A model generated the notes under the pieces. It was not told where the DNA came from, made no database searches, and worked only from the letters and a program-made list of their open reading frames with translations. Of a stretch of 64,000 bases of DNA, positions 7,805-16,554 are shown in pieces. Location: positions 173,573-237,572 of the forward strand of contig NZ_VYSA01000005.1 of assembly GCF_008710745.1 (NCBI RefSeq). Direction: 5' to 3'. Every line of letters begins with the position of its first letter. The first letter of the stretch is position 1. Source of the DNA: Microbacterium rhizomatis. Its GTDB lineage: Bacteria > Actinomycetota > Actinomycetes > Actinomycetales > Microbacteriaceae. Made by a program: the position numbers and the translations under genes.

Positions 7805-9369
7805 TCGGATCCCTCACCTCGCTCTGGAACCGCGTGTTCGCGGTGCTCGGTCGCGTCTCGATGTACCGGCTCGTCTATGTCGCCCTCGGGGCGCTGGCGG
7901 TCGTGGCCCTCGTGCTGTCCTTCTTCTCACTGGTCTCGCCTGAGCCCCTCGAGCTCGTCGTCACGATCGCCGTGCTCTCGGTCGTGTGCGTGGCGGTGGA
8001 TGCTGCGACCCAGCGCGTGCTGAGGCGGCCGTGGCGCATCGAATCGTCGCTCATCACCGCGTTCATCCTGCTCTTCGTGCTGCGACCGACTCTCGAGCCG
8101 ATCGCTCTGGCAGGGATCGCGCTCGCCGGGGCCGTCGCATCGCTCTCGAAATACGTGCTGGCCTGGCAGGGGCGTCATATCTTCAATCCCGCCGCCGTGG
8201 GGGCTGCCGTGCTCGCCATCGCGGCGATCTGGGTGCCCTCGCTCGGCACGCCCGCGTGGTGGGTCGGCACGCCCGCGATGGCCGCCCCGGTGATCCTCGC
8301 GGGCCTGGCCGTCCTGTGGCGGACCGAGAAGGTGCGCGTGATCCTCGTCTTCCTCGTTGTGGCCGTCGCGGTGGCGCTCGTGCGGACGTCGGCCCAGTAC
8401 CAATCCGCGGGTCTGGAGATCGACGGTCTGACGCTGTTCTGGCAGGTGCTCTGGTCGTCGCCGTTCCTGTTCCTCGGTGCGTTCATGCTGTCCGAGCCGC
8501 TGACCCTTCCGCCGCGCCGCTGGCAGCAGTTCACCGTTGCGATCGTGGTCGGAGCCCTCGCGGGCTGGCCGATCGACCTGGGCGTCATCAGCCTCGGTCA
8601 GGAGCGCGCGCTGCTGATCGGCAACGCCATCGCCTTCGCCTTCGCCCTGCGCACCGCCGTCGAGCTGGTGCTGGTGAGCCGAGCGATGCGCACCGACTCG
8701 GTGCAGGAGCTGACGTTCCGTGCGCGCCGGCCGTTGCGCTTCCTGCCGGGGCAGTATCTCGAGCTCGAGGTGCCGCATCCGCATCCCGACGCGCGCGGCA
8801 CGCGTCGCGAGTTCAGCATCGCCTCGGCCCCGGAGGATCTCCCGAATCTGCGCATCGCCTTCCGCGAGAGCCCCGCGTCCGCCAAGGCGCAGAGCAGCTA
8901 CAAGAAGGCGCTCGCCGCCGTGCCCGACGGCGGTCAATTGGCGGTCACCGGCATCTGGGGCGACTTCGTCCTCCCGAAGAAGTCGACGGTCCCCTTGCTC
9001 ATGGTCGCCGCCGGCATCGGCGTGACGCCTTTCGTATCGCAGCTGAACCATATGCGGCTCGCCGCCGAGGACCGCGACGTCGTGCTCGTCTACGTCGCGA
9101 CGTCGGCGGCCGAACTGGCGTTCCGGGAAGAGCTCGAGGCATCCGGCGTCCCGGTCGTCGTCTTCACCCGCGATCGGCCCGCAGACCTGCCTCGTCACTG
9201 GTTCTGGGCGCAGGGGGTTCGCCTGAACGCCGACGGCCTGCTCAAGGTCGTGCCCGACATCTCGGCGCGTCACGCGTTCATCTCGGGTCCGCCCGGTCTC
9301 ATCGCCGATCTGGCGCCCGCCCTCGAGCGCGCGCGTTCGCTCACGACCGACGCCTTCAGCGGCTACTGA
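7801..9369 (+). CDS. NqrB/RnfD-like membrane protein fused to a flavin reductase domain
   Basis: A 522-residue fusion. Residues 1-300 form about nine hydrophobic segments resembling the NqrB/RnfD (NQR2) family, which binds flavin and moves electrons across the membrane. From about 305 the protein is a ferredoxin-NADP reductase-like domain with the FAD motif RREFSIAS, a nucleotide-binding GIGVTPF segment and the C-terminal FISGPPGLI block. The likely role is to take electrons from NAD(P)H in the cytoplasm and pass them through membrane flavin to the FMN lipoprotein encoded two genes upstream. Similar FMN_bind-ApbE-membrane flavoprotein clusters are known extracytosolic flavin redox systems; the final acceptor here is unknown. 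Starts with GTG, overlapping apbE by 4 nt. Confidence 0.85.
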   Translation: MIGSLTSLWNRVFAVLGRVSMYRLVYVALGALAVVALVLSFFSLVSPEPLELVVTIAVLSVVCVAVDAATQRVLRRPWRIESSLITAFILLFVLRPTLEPIALAGIALAGAVASLSKYVLAWQGRHIFNPAAVGAAVLAIAAIWVPSLGTPAWWVGTPAMAAPVILAGLAVLWRTEKVRVILVFLVVAVAVALVRTSAQYQSAGLEIDGLTLFWQVLWSSPFLFLGAFMLSEPLTLPPRRWQQFTVAIVVGALAGWPIDLGVISLGQERALLIGNAIAFAFALRTAVELVLVSRAMRTDSVQELTFRARRPLRFLPGQYLELEVPHPHPDARGTRREFSIASAPEDLPNLRIAFRESPASAKAQSSYKKALAAVPDGGQLAVTGIWGDFVLPKKSTVPLLMVAAGIGVTPFVSQLNHMRLAAEDRDVVLVYVATSAAELAFREELEASGVPVVVFTRDRPADLPRHWFWAQGVRLNADGLLKVVPDISARHAFISGPPGLIADLAPALERARSLTTDAFSGY

Positions 9370-10007
9370 TGACCGAGCGCAGCCTCCGCCTGCGCCGCGA
9401 GGCCTGGGCGTTCGGGGTCGGGTCGCTCCTGTTCATGCTCGGGGCGGTGCCCTTCTACGCCAGCGCGGTCGGCCCCGTCGCCGACGCGCTGACCTTCTTC
9501 GTCAGCTCGATCTTCTTCACCCTCGGCGGGGCGATCCAGCTCGCGCTCAGCGGTCGCCGTGTGCCCGGGCGCGACACCGGCACCGCCGATCGGCTGGACT
9601 GGTGGTCGGCGGCCGTCCAGTCCGTGGGGACCATCGCGTTCAACGTCAGCACCGCCGCCGTGCTCGCGACGGCGCTGGACCCCGCGACGAAGGTGGGGAG
9701 CGGCTGGCGCCCCGACGCGTTCGGGTCGGTCGCCTTCCTCGTCTCAGGCGTGCTCGCGGTCATCGCCACCACGGACCGCGACCGGCTGTGGGACCCGCGG
9801 GCACGCACCTGGCGGTGCAGCTGGATCGGGCTGGCCGGCTGCGTCCTCTTCGGCATATCCGCCGTGGGCGCGTACGTGATCCCCTCCACCGGCGACCTCG
9901 TGAGCATGTTCTGGGCGAACTTCGGCACACTGACAGGTGCGGCCTGCTTCTTCGCGGCCGCAGTCCTCAGCAGGCGCGAAGCCGCCGCCGAGGCCCCCGG
10001 CCGCTGA
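9369..10007 (+). CDS. Integral membrane protein, possibly YrhK-like
   Basis: A 212-residue protein with about five to six hydrophobic segments. The first part (EAWAFGVGSLLFMLGAVPFY, then FFVSSIFFTLGGAIQ) and the last part (SWIGLAGCVLFGISAVGAYV) look like two copies of a YrhK-type two-helix unit, which I assign only tentatively. Its ATG overlaps the stop of the preceding reductase (TGATG), so it is the last gene of the four-gene flavin electron-transfer operon and presumably interacts with or stabilises that membrane complex. No catalytic motif is visible. Confidence 0.7.
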   Translation: MTERSLRLRREAWAFGVGSLLFMLGAVPFYASAVGPVADALTFFVSSIFFTLGGAIQLALSGRRVPGRDTGTADRLDWWSAAVQSVGTIAFNVSTAAVLATALDPATKVGSGWRPDAFGSVAFLVSGVLAVIATTDRDRLWDPRARTWRCSWIGLAGCVLFGISAVGAYVIPSTGDLVSMFWANFGTLTGAACFFAAAVLSRREAAAEAPGR

Positions 10008-10112
10008 CGCTCGGCGCCGCCGGCTCCGAATCGCGTCAAATAGCCGGGATACATGCGTCCTCCTGCCACGCAGGAGCGCCCTCCTCGATGTCGCGCCCGG
10101 CGCGTGGACGCG

Positions 10113-11525
10113 TCAGTGCGTGAAGGAGGTGACGAGGCCCTCGGTCGGCATGGGCGACTCCAGCGCGTCGAGATAGGCGACCGCCTCTACGATGTCGGCC
10201 AGCAGGCTCTCCGCGAGGTTCCGGCTGAGACCGTTGCGGACGACGACGCGCTGCACGACCATGTCGGTGAGGTTGTCGGGCATCGGGTAGGCGGGGATCA
10301 GCCAGCCCTTCAGGCGCAGGCGTTCGGACAGGTGGTAGAGATTCCACTTGTCGGTGTAGCCCTGGGTCAGCTGCCACGCGAACACCGGGATGTCAGTGCC
10401 GTCGTTCCACAGCTGGAACGCGGGCATCTTGCCGATCTCCGTCGCGAGGAACACCGCGACGTCCTGCGAGGCCTTCTGCACCTTGTAATACCCGTCCCAC
10501 CCGAGACGCAGGAACAGGTAGTACTGCAGCAGCACCTGTGCGCCTGGACGGGAGAAGTTCAGGGCGAAACTCGGCATATGGCCGCCGAGGTACGTGACGT
10601 CGAAGACGAGCTCCTTGGGGAGGTCGTCGACGGTGCGCCAGACCACCCAGCCCAGGCCCGGGTAGACGAGGCCGTACTTGTGCGCCGACGTGCTGATCGA
10701 GGCCACGCGTTCCAGGCGGAAGTCCCACACCAGATCGGGCTGGAGGAAGGGGGCGATCATCCCGCCCGAGGCTCCGTCGACGTGAATCGGGATGTCCAGG
10801 CCCGTGCTCTCCTGGATGCGGTCGAGGGCGGCCGCGATCTCGGCGACGGGCTCGTACATCCCCGTGTAGGTCACCCCCATGATCGCGACGACGCCGATCG
10901 TGTTCTCGTCCACGTACTTCTCGAGCTCGAACCCGTCGAGCACCTTGTGCTCGTCGCTGATCGGCACGTAGCGGGGCTCGACGTCCCAGTAATTGCAGAA
11001 CTTCTCCCAGCACACCTGCACCGCGCTGGAGAGGATGAGGTTGGGCTTCTCGGTCGATTTGCCGGCCGCGCGGCGCGCGAGCTGCCATCGCCGCTTGAGG
11101 GCGAGTCCGCCGAGCATGCACGCCTCCGACGATCCGATCGTGGAGGTGCCGATCGCTCCGGCCGGATCGGGCGCGTTCCACAGGCTGGCGATCATCGTCC
11201 AGCACCGCGTCTCGATCGCCGCCGTCTGCGGGTACTCGTCTTTGTCGATCATGTTCTTGTCGGCCGACTCGGCATAGATCTTCGACGCGTACGAGTCCAT
11301 CCACGTCCCGACGAAGGTCGCGAGGTTGAGCCGGGAGTTGCCGTCGAGCATCGCCTCGTCGTGGACGATCTGATACGCCGTTTCGGGGAGCGACTCGCTC
11401 TGCGGCATGCGATCCAGCGCGAAGTCGGTCGCTTCTCCGGGCCGCGCGAAGATCGGATTCAGCTGGTTCTGACCCGGATCGGCCCCCAGGTTCGAGGTCG
11501 GCGAGGTCGATGGGGTTGCGGGCAT
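10113..11525 (-). CDS. gadB: Glutamate decarboxylase
   Basis: A PLP enzyme converting glutamate to GABA and CO2, consuming a proton; it usually serves acid resistance or GABA metabolism. The 470-residue length matches E. coli GadA/B (466). The PLP lysine is in STSAHKYGLVYPG near residue 280, and the preceding HVDGASGGMIAPF segment carries the conserved Asp. The start at 11525 is preceded by GGAGGA; an ORF extension to 11588 is not needed. No gadC-type glutamate/GABA antiporter is nearby. It lies downstream of the kinase gene in the same orientation, separated by a 10-bp hairpin, so read-through from the two-component operon is possible but reduced. Confidence 0.93.
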   Translation of the reverse strand: MPATPSTSPTSNLGADPGQNQLNPIFARPGEATDFALDRMPQSESLPETAYQIVHDEAMLDGNSRLNLATFVGTWMDSYASKIYAESADKNMIDKDEYPQTAAIETRCWTMIASLWNAPDPAGAIGTSTIGSSEACMLGGLALKRRWQLARRAAGKSTEKPNLILSSAVQVCWEKFCNYWDVEPRYVPISDEHKVLDGFELEKYVDENTIGVVAIMGVTYTGMYEPVAEIAAALDRIQESTGLDIPIHVDGASGGMIAPFLQPDLVWDFRLERVASISTSAHKYGLVYPGLGWVVWRTVDDLPKELVFDVTYLGGHMPSFALNFSRPGAQVLLQYYLFLRLGWDGYYKVQKASQDVAVFLATEIGKMPAFQLWNDGTDIPVFAWQLTQGYTDKWNLYHLSERLRLKGWLIPAYPMPDNLTDMVVQRVVVRNGLSRNLAESLLADIVEAVAYLDALESPMPTEGLVTSFTH

Positions 11526-11557
11526 GTCGGTCCTCCGGCAGCCGAGTCGCAGTGCTC

Positions 11558-11586
11558 GGATGAGCCCAGTCTGGAAGGGCTCATCC
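11558..11586 (-). terminator. Hairpin between histidine kinase and gadB
   Basis: GGATGAGCCC at 11558-11567 and GGGCTCATCC at 11577-11586 form a perfect 10-bp stem with a 9-nt loop, placed between the kinase stop at 11613 and the gadB start at 11525. There is no U run, so it may be a weak terminator or an attenuating structure. Confidence 0.5.
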
Positions 11587-11612
11587 ACCAGGTCAACCGC
11601 GGGCGCGCCGGA

Positions 11613-13244
11613 TCACCCGCGAGGCACGACAGTCTCGTCGTGAGCGTCGCCTGCCGGCCCGCCTGGCCGCTCGGTGTCAGCCGTCGACTCGGTCGGATCG
11701 GTGTCGGCTGCTTCGGCGTCGGCGGCTTCGACCGTCGGCTCGTCATCGATGGGGCTGGCGGGATCGGCTGGCCGCGCGGGCAGGGTGACCGTGAACGTCG
11801 TGTCGCCCGGCACGCTCTGCACCGAGAGTGTGCCGTGGTGGGCTTCGACGATCGCGCGGGCGATCGAGAGCCCGAGCCCGGTGCCGCCGGTCTTGCGCGC
11901 ACGCGACCGGTCGGCTCGCGCGAACCGCTCGAAGAGCTCGGGGGCGACGTCCGGGTCGACCCCCGGCCCGTCGTCGTGCACGCGGAGGGAGGCGTGGCCG
12001 TCTTCGCGAGAGAGGGTGACCGTCACCGTCGTGCCGGCCGGCGTGTGCGTCCGGGCATTGGCGAGCAGGTTGACGGCAACCTGGTGCAGCCGGGCGGTGT
12101 CGCCCGCGATCACGATCGGCTGGTCGCCGACGTCGATGACCCAGTTGTGATCCAGCCCGGCCGGTCGGGCGTCGTCCACCGCCTCGATCGCGAGCTTGGT
12201 GAGGTCGACCGAGCCGTAGACGAGTTCCTGCCCCTCATCGAGCCGGGCGAGAAGGAGGAGGTCCTCCACGAGGCTCGTCATCCGGATCGACTGGGCCTGG
12301 ATGCGCTCCAACGCCGACTCGCTCGTTTCGCTGAGCGTCGGATCCCGCAGCGACAGCTCCGAATACCCCCGGATCGAGGCCAGCGGCGTGCGCAGCTCGT
12401 GACTCGCGTCGGCGACGAACCGCCGCATCCGCTCCTCGTTGAGCTGGCGCTCGTCGAGTGATGCGTCGACATGGTCGAGCAGTGTGTTCAGAGCGGCTCC
12501 GACGCGACCGATCTCGGTGCGATCGTCTGCCTGGTCGTCGGGAACGCGTTCGGCGATCGAGACCGCGCCCTGCGACATCGGAACGGCTGCCACGCGCGTC
12601 GCGGTGTCGGCGACGGCACGAAGCGGTCGCAGGCTCACGCGGATGACGAGGGCGATCACGAGCGCGAGCACGATCAGTCCGCCGGCGGTGACGGCCAGCA
12701 CGGTTGTGAGGATCTGCGCGATCGTCGCATTGACCTCGGTGAGGGGGAGGCCCACGATGCCGATGTAGTTTCCGGCGGTGAACGTCTGGAGCCGGTACGA
12801 CCCGTGGCCTTCGACCGACGCTGTGGCCGCGCCGCCCCCGCTGACGGCTTCGACGATCTGATGCACCTGATCGTCCGTCAGGGCGACGACGGCGCTCTGG
12901 CTGTCCACGACGGCGCCGTCCAGCACACCCGTGGGCGATTGGACGATGAGCAGCACTCCCGGCGCCTGTCGGCCCTGCTGGAGCACCGTGAAGGCCGACC
13001 GGTCGTCAGAGGTCGGGAACTGCGGCCGCGCGAGCGGCGGCCCGACCTGTTGCAGAGTCGTATTCGACAGCCGGGCGTCGAGGTTCTCCTGCAGCACGTT
13101 GCCGAGGATCGCGCTCGTGGCGAGCGCGACGATCACGAGGATGAGCGAGACGACGCCGATGACGGCGAGCATGAGCCGCGCCTGCAGACTCCAGACGCGC
13201 TGCCGGCGACGCGGCGGTCCCTCCGTCGAGGAGGCTGCCGTCAC
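11613..13244 (-). CDS. Sensor histidine kinase
   Basis: A 543-residue membrane kinase paired with the response regulator encoded just upstream (gap of 53 nt). It has a first membrane helix at about residues 22-47, an extracellular sensor part of about 130 residues with no recognised domain, a second helix at about 180-205, a HAMP linker, the HisKA phosphorylation site FVADASHELRTPLASIRG near residue 275, N box NLLANARTHT, G1 DDGPGVDP and G2 GTGLGLSIARAI. The C-terminus is an Ala/Asp/Glu-rich tail of about 60 residues. The stimulus is unknown; the regulator's probable targets (flavin redox operon and a MacB-like exporter) suggest envelope or redox stress. Confidence 0.93.
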   Translation of the reverse strand: MTAASSTEGPPRRRQRVWSLQARLMLAVIGVVSLILVIVALATSAILGNVLQENLDARLSNTTLQQVGPPLARPQFPTSDDRSAFTVLQQGRQAPGVLLIVQSPTGVLDGAVVDSQSAVVALTDDQVHQIVEAVSGGGAATASVEGHGSYRLQTFTAGNYIGIVGLPLTEVNATIAQILTTVLAVTAGGLIVLALVIALVIRVSLRPLRAVADTATRVAAVPMSQGAVSIAERVPDDQADDRTEIGRVGAALNTLLDHVDASLDERQLNEERMRRFVADASHELRTPLASIRGYSELSLRDPTLSETSESALERIQAQSIRMTSLVEDLLLLARLDEGQELVYGSVDLTKLAIEAVDDARPAGLDHNWVIDVGDQPIVIAGDTARLHQVAVNLLANARTHTPAGTTVTVTLSREDGHASLRVHDDGPGVDPDVAPELFERFARADRSRARKTGGTGLGLSIARAIVEAHHGTLSVQSVPGDTTFTVTLPARPADPASPIDDEPTVEAADAEAADTDPTESTADTERPGGPAGDAHDETVVPRG

Positions 13245-13297
13245 GGTCGCGCCCTCACGGCGTCACCATGCACAGTGCCACCGTCGCCGTGCCACCG

Positions 13298-14032
13298 TCA
13301 TTGGGGCGCCTTGATCATGTAGCCGACCCCGCGCACGGTGTGGATGAGCGGCTCGTTGCCCTGATCGATCTTCTTGCGCAGGTACGAGATGTACAGCTCC
13401 ACGACGCTCGAGCGGCCGCCGAAGTCGTAGTTCCAGACGCGGTCGAGGATCTGGGCCTTCGAGACCACACGGCGCTGATTGCGCATGAGGTAGCGGAGCA
13501 GCTCGAACTCCGTCGCGGTGAGTTCGAGCTCCACCCCGCCGCGGATCACTTCGTGGCTGTCTTCGTTCAGCGACAGATCTCCGACGTGCAGGATCGGCTC
13601 CGAGTCGCTCGCGAGAGCCGTGCCGGCACGGCGCATGAGCCCGCGCAGCCGCGCGACGACCTCTTCGAGGCTGAAGGGCTTCGTGACGTAATCGTCACCC
13701 CCGGCGGTGAGGCCGGCCACCCGGTCGCTGACGGCGTCCTTGGCCGTCAAGAAGAGCACGGGGACGTCGTTGCCGGACTGACGCAACCGCTGCAGCACAG
13801 CCATGCCGTCAAGGTCGGGCATCATGATGTCGAGCACCATCGCGTCGGGATCGAAATCGCGCGCGGCCTGCAGAGCTTGGAACCCCGAGGCGGCGGCACG
13901 GACGTCCCACCCCTCCATGCGCAGCGCCATCGACAGCAGGTCGGTCAGCATCTGCTCGTCGTCGACCACCAGCACCCGCAGGGGTGTGCCGTCTGGGCGC
14001 TGAAGGGCTGAGGCTGTGGCAGGGGCGGTCAT
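13298..14032 (-). CDS. OmpR/PhoB-type response regulator
   Basis: A 244-residue two-domain regulator. The receiver domain has the acidic pair VVDDEQ, the phosphorylated Asp in AMVLDIMMPDLDG and the conserved Lys in FLTAKD; the C-terminal winged helix ends with VRGVGYMIKAP, typical of the OmpR class. The start codon lies 22 nt from CATAG repeats spaced 11-12 bp on its own strand (14054-14082), which predicts autoregulation and probably a leaderless transcript. It is divergent from the ABC transporter at 14238, whose promoter carries the same type of repeat. Confidence 0.94.
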   Translation of the reverse strand: MTAPATASALQRPDGTPLRVLVVDDEQMLTDLLSMALRMEGWDVRAAASGFQALQAARDFDPDAMVLDIMMPDLDGMAVLQRLRQSGNDVPVLFLTAKDAVSDRVAGLTAGGDDYVTKPFSLEEVVARLRGLMRRAGTALASDSEPILHVGDLSLNEDSHEVIRGGVELELTATEFELLRYLMRNQRRVVSKAQILDRVWNYDFGGRSSVVELYISYLRKKIDQGNEPLIHTVRGVGYMIKAPQ

Positions 14033-14053
14033 GGGTCAATTGTGACCCCGCAC

Positions 14054-14082
14054 CTATGTGCCGGCTATGGAAGCGGCTATGG
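14054..14082 (-). promoter_or_regulatory. CATAG repeat cluster upstream of the response-regulator gene
   Basis: Read on the minus strand there are three CATAG units, beginning at 14081, 14069 and 14058, spaced 12 and 11 bp. They match the TCATAGC repeats at 6323. By the geometry of the other two promoters (A of TTAGCGTG lies 50 nt after the base preceding the first CATA) transcription would start at or next to the ATG at 14032, giving a leaderless mRNA. Confidence 0.5.
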
Positions 14083-14142
14083 GCTTGCTGTGAGTCCGCC
14101 CTCGAGAGCGTGCGCCAAGAGGCGGATGCTCCGCCAGGCCTC

Positions 14143-14164
14143 GCATATGTGGTGCATAAGTGGC
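14143..14164 (+). promoter_or_regulatory. Direct-repeat operator upstream of the ABC transporter
   Basis: GCATATGTGGT and GCATAAGTGGC are adjacent 11-bp repeats. The first lies 48 nt before TTAGCGTG at 14191-14198, the same distance as at 6323 to 6371. The arrangement fits an activator box overlapping the -35 region, with transcription starting around TTAGCGTG. Confidence 0.55.
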
Positions 14165-14237
14165 TCAGAACCGGCACATGAGAGGCGTCCTTAGCGTGTC
14201 GATGACGGTCGGCCCTCTGCCGCCGAAAAGGGGACAC

Positions 14238-15686
14238 ATGTACTGGACATATCTCCGGCGCGAACTCGCCGGACGCAAGCGGCAGACGGCGATCGTGGCC
14301 GTCGGGCTCGCCATCGCGATCGCTCTCGTGATCATCGTGAACTCGCTCGCCGCCGGCGTGCGCGACGCGCAGGCTCAGACCCTCGAATCGGTCTACGGCG
14401 TGGGCACCGACCTCACGGTCACGGGCGCGGCGACCACGCCCGGCCAAGGGGGTGGGGCGCAGTTCGACGTTCCGCGAGACGGCGGCACCAGCGCGGGAGG
14501 CACGACGACCGTGAACCAGTCGCGACTGATGGTGGAGCGCCAGCGGGCGACGCTCGACGCGTCCACCCTGGACACCGTGACCGGGGTGGACGGCGTGGGT
14601 GCGGCTTCCGGAGCGCTGAGCCTGACGCACATCACGTTCTCCGGAGAGCTCCCCACCCAGGGCCAGGCGGCCCCCGGTGAGGGCGCACCGCCCCAGGGCG
14701 GCGCGGACGGCGCGGGGGGAAGCCGATTCAACCTCAACACGTTCACCGTGCTCGGTATCGATCCCGGTGACAGCGCGATCGGGCCGCTCGCGTCGGTGAC
14801 GCTGTCCGACGGCCGGGCGCTCACGACGGATGACAACGGGCAGAACGTCGCGGTGGTCGACTCGACCTACGCGTCGACCAACAGCCTTGCCGTCGGAAGC
14901 ACGATCGACGTCGGCGGAACCACGATGGAGGTCGTGGGGATCGTCACATCCTCGGCCAACACCGCCGACACGGCCGCAAATGTCTACATTCCGCTGGATG
15001 TCGCCCAGTCGATCTCCGGCGCGGGCGACGTGATCTCGACGGTGTACGTGCAGGCGTCGTCCTCGAGCGCGATCGACAGCGTGCAGTCGGCCCTCCAGGC
15101 GGCCCTGCCGGACGCCACCGTCAGCTCCGAGGCCGAGCTCGCCTCCAGCGTTTCGAGCTCGCTGTCGAGCGCATCCTCGCTCATCTCGAACCTCGGCACG
15201 TGGCTCTCGATCATCGTGCTCGCCGTGGCGGTGCTGCTCGCGGTGCTCTTCACGATCTCGGGCGTCTCGCGACGTACGCGTGAGTTCGGCACCCTGAAGG
15301 CGATCGGCTGGTCGAACGGACGCGTCGTCGGGCAGGTCGCGGGCGAATCGATGGTGCAGGGTGTCATCGGGGGAGCCGTCGGACTGATCATCGGGCTGGT
15401 CGGCATCTGGGTGATCAACATCATCTCGCCCACGATCTCGACCGCATCGGCGACGACGGGCCGGCCGGGCGGCCCGGGCGGCGCGGGCGGGTTCGGCGGC
15501 GGTGGTGGTCGCGGCGCCTTCGCCCAGTCCGCGGCGGCGGATGTGGTGCTCCACGCCCCCCTCAGCCTGTGGATCATCGTGGCCGCGATCGGACTCGCGA
15601 TCCTCGGCGGGCTCGTCGCCGGAGCTTTCGGCGGCTGGCGCGCTGCCCGGCTCAGTCCCGCAGAAGCCCTCCGCTCGGTCAATTGA
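14238..15686 (+). CDS. MacB/FtsX-type ABC transporter permease
   Basis: A 482-residue permease with one N-terminal membrane helix (about residues 19-40), a large extracellular domain of the MacB periplasmic-core type, and three C-terminal helices of the FtsX domain, ending with SPAEALRSVN, a frequent end of this family. A Gly-rich insert (PGGPGGAGGFGGGGGRGAF, near residue 415) lies in the last extracellular loop. Members extrude lipids, peptides or drugs or transmit mechanical work across the membrane. The start at 14238 follows AAAAGGGGAC; an ORF start at 14160 would lie before the predicted transcription start. It is followed 34 nt later by its ATPase gene. Confidence 0.88.
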   Translation: MYWTYLRRELAGRKRQTAIVAVGLAIAIALVIIVNSLAAGVRDAQAQTLESVYGVGTDLTVTGAATTPGQGGGAQFDVPRDGGTSAGGTTTVNQSRLMVERQRATLDASTLDTVTGVDGVGAASGALSLTHITFSGELPTQGQAAPGEGAPPQGGADGAGGSRFNLNTFTVLGIDPGDSAIGPLASVTLSDGRALTTDDNGQNVAVVDSTYASTNSLAVGSTIDVGGTTMEVVGIVTSSANTADTAANVYIPLDVAQSISGAGDVISTVYVQASSSSAIDSVQSALQAALPDATVSSEAELASSVSSSLSSASSLISNLGTWLSIIVLAVAVLLAVLFTISGVSRRTREFGTLKAIGWSNGRVVGQVAGESMVQGVIGGAVGLIIGLVGIWVINIISPTISTASATTGRPGGPGGAGGFGGGGGRGAFAQSAAADVVLHAPLSLWIIVAAIGLAILGGLVAGAFGGWRAARLSPAEALRSVN

Positions 15687-15720
15687 CCCGAGCATCCGAG
15701 AACCAACGACTGGAGACGAC

Positions 15721-16452
15721 ATGAACACCATCACGGATGCGGCGATCCCGCCGTCGGCCGAGCCCGGGGCCGGCGGACTCATCTACCGGCTGGCCGGGAT
15801 CACGAAACGCTATACCCAGAAGGGGCGCGCGGTGAACGCGCTCGCGGGAGTCGACCTGGAGCTGCGCGAGGGTGACTTCGTCGCGATCCAGGGGCCGACC
15901 GGAGGCGGCAAGTCCACGCTCCTCCAGCTTCTCGGCGCGCTGGACAAACCGACGGCGGGCACGATCTCGCTGGGCGGCACCGAGCTGTCGAACGCCTCGT
16001 CGGCCGAACTCGGACGCCTGCGGGCGAAGGAGATCGGGTTCGTGTTCCAGGGTTTCAACCTCATTCCGACGCTCACGGCCCTCGAGAACGTCGAGATGGC
16101 GCTCGAGCCGCTGGGCATCCCCGCAGCCGACCGGCGTGCGAGGGCCATCGAGGCGCTCGAGCAGGTGCAGCTGGCGGATCGGCACGACCACAGGCCCGCA
16201 GAGCTGTCCGGCGGGCAGCAGCAGCGCGTCGCGATCGCCCGGGCGATCGTGAAGAAGCCGCGTGTACTGCTGGCCGACGAGCCCACCGGCAACCTCGACG
16301 AGCACACGCGCGACGAGATCATGGCGGTGCTCGCCGCGCTGAACGCGACGGGACTCACCCTCATCGTGGTCACCCACGACAGCCACGTCGCCCGCATGGC
16401 GCACCGCCGGCTGCGACTGAAGCAGGGGGTCGTCAGCGAACTGGAGCGCTGA
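15721..16452 (+). CDS. ABC transporter ATP-binding protein (LolD/MacB type)
   Basis: The 243-residue ATPase that powers the preceding permease. It has Walker A GPTGGGKST (about residue 58), the Q loop GFVFQGFNLIPTLTALENVE, signature LSGGQQQRVAIARAI, Walker B VLLADEPTGNLD and the H-loop VVTHD. The QGFNLIPTLTALENVE wording is typical of LolD/FtsE/MacB-class ATPases. The start at 15721 is preceded by CTGGAGACG. No membrane-fusion (MacA-like) gene is present, which is normal for Gram-positive members. Confidence 0.93.
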   Translation: MNTITDAAIPPSAEPGAGGLIYRLAGITKRYTQKGRAVNALAGVDLELREGDFVAIQGPTGGGKSTLLQLLGALDKPTAGTISLGGTELSNASSAELGRLRAKEIGFVFQGFNLIPTLTALENVEMALEPLGIPAADRRARAIEALEQVQLADRHDHRPAELSGGQQQRVAIARAIVKKPRVLLADEPTGNLDEHTRDEIMAVLAALNATGLTLIVVTHDSHVARMAHRRLRLKQGVVSELER

Positions 16453-16554
16453 CGATCCGCGACGGGCATCGAGTGTCGTACGGCCGCGTCATCCGCGTCA
16501 CTTAGAGTGAGCGCGGATGCCGCGGCCGCGGCATCCTCCGAAAGGCGGTCGCTC

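Noticed and set aside
10053..12461. 802-codon plus-strand frame across gadB and the kinase gene
   Set aside because: Composition is Arg/Gly/Val/Asp-rich without domains; the minus strand encodes clear glutamate decarboxylase and histidine kinase.
13809..15782. 657-codon minus-strand frame over the permease region
   Set aside because: Shadow of the permease and the response regulator; low-complexity, no motif.
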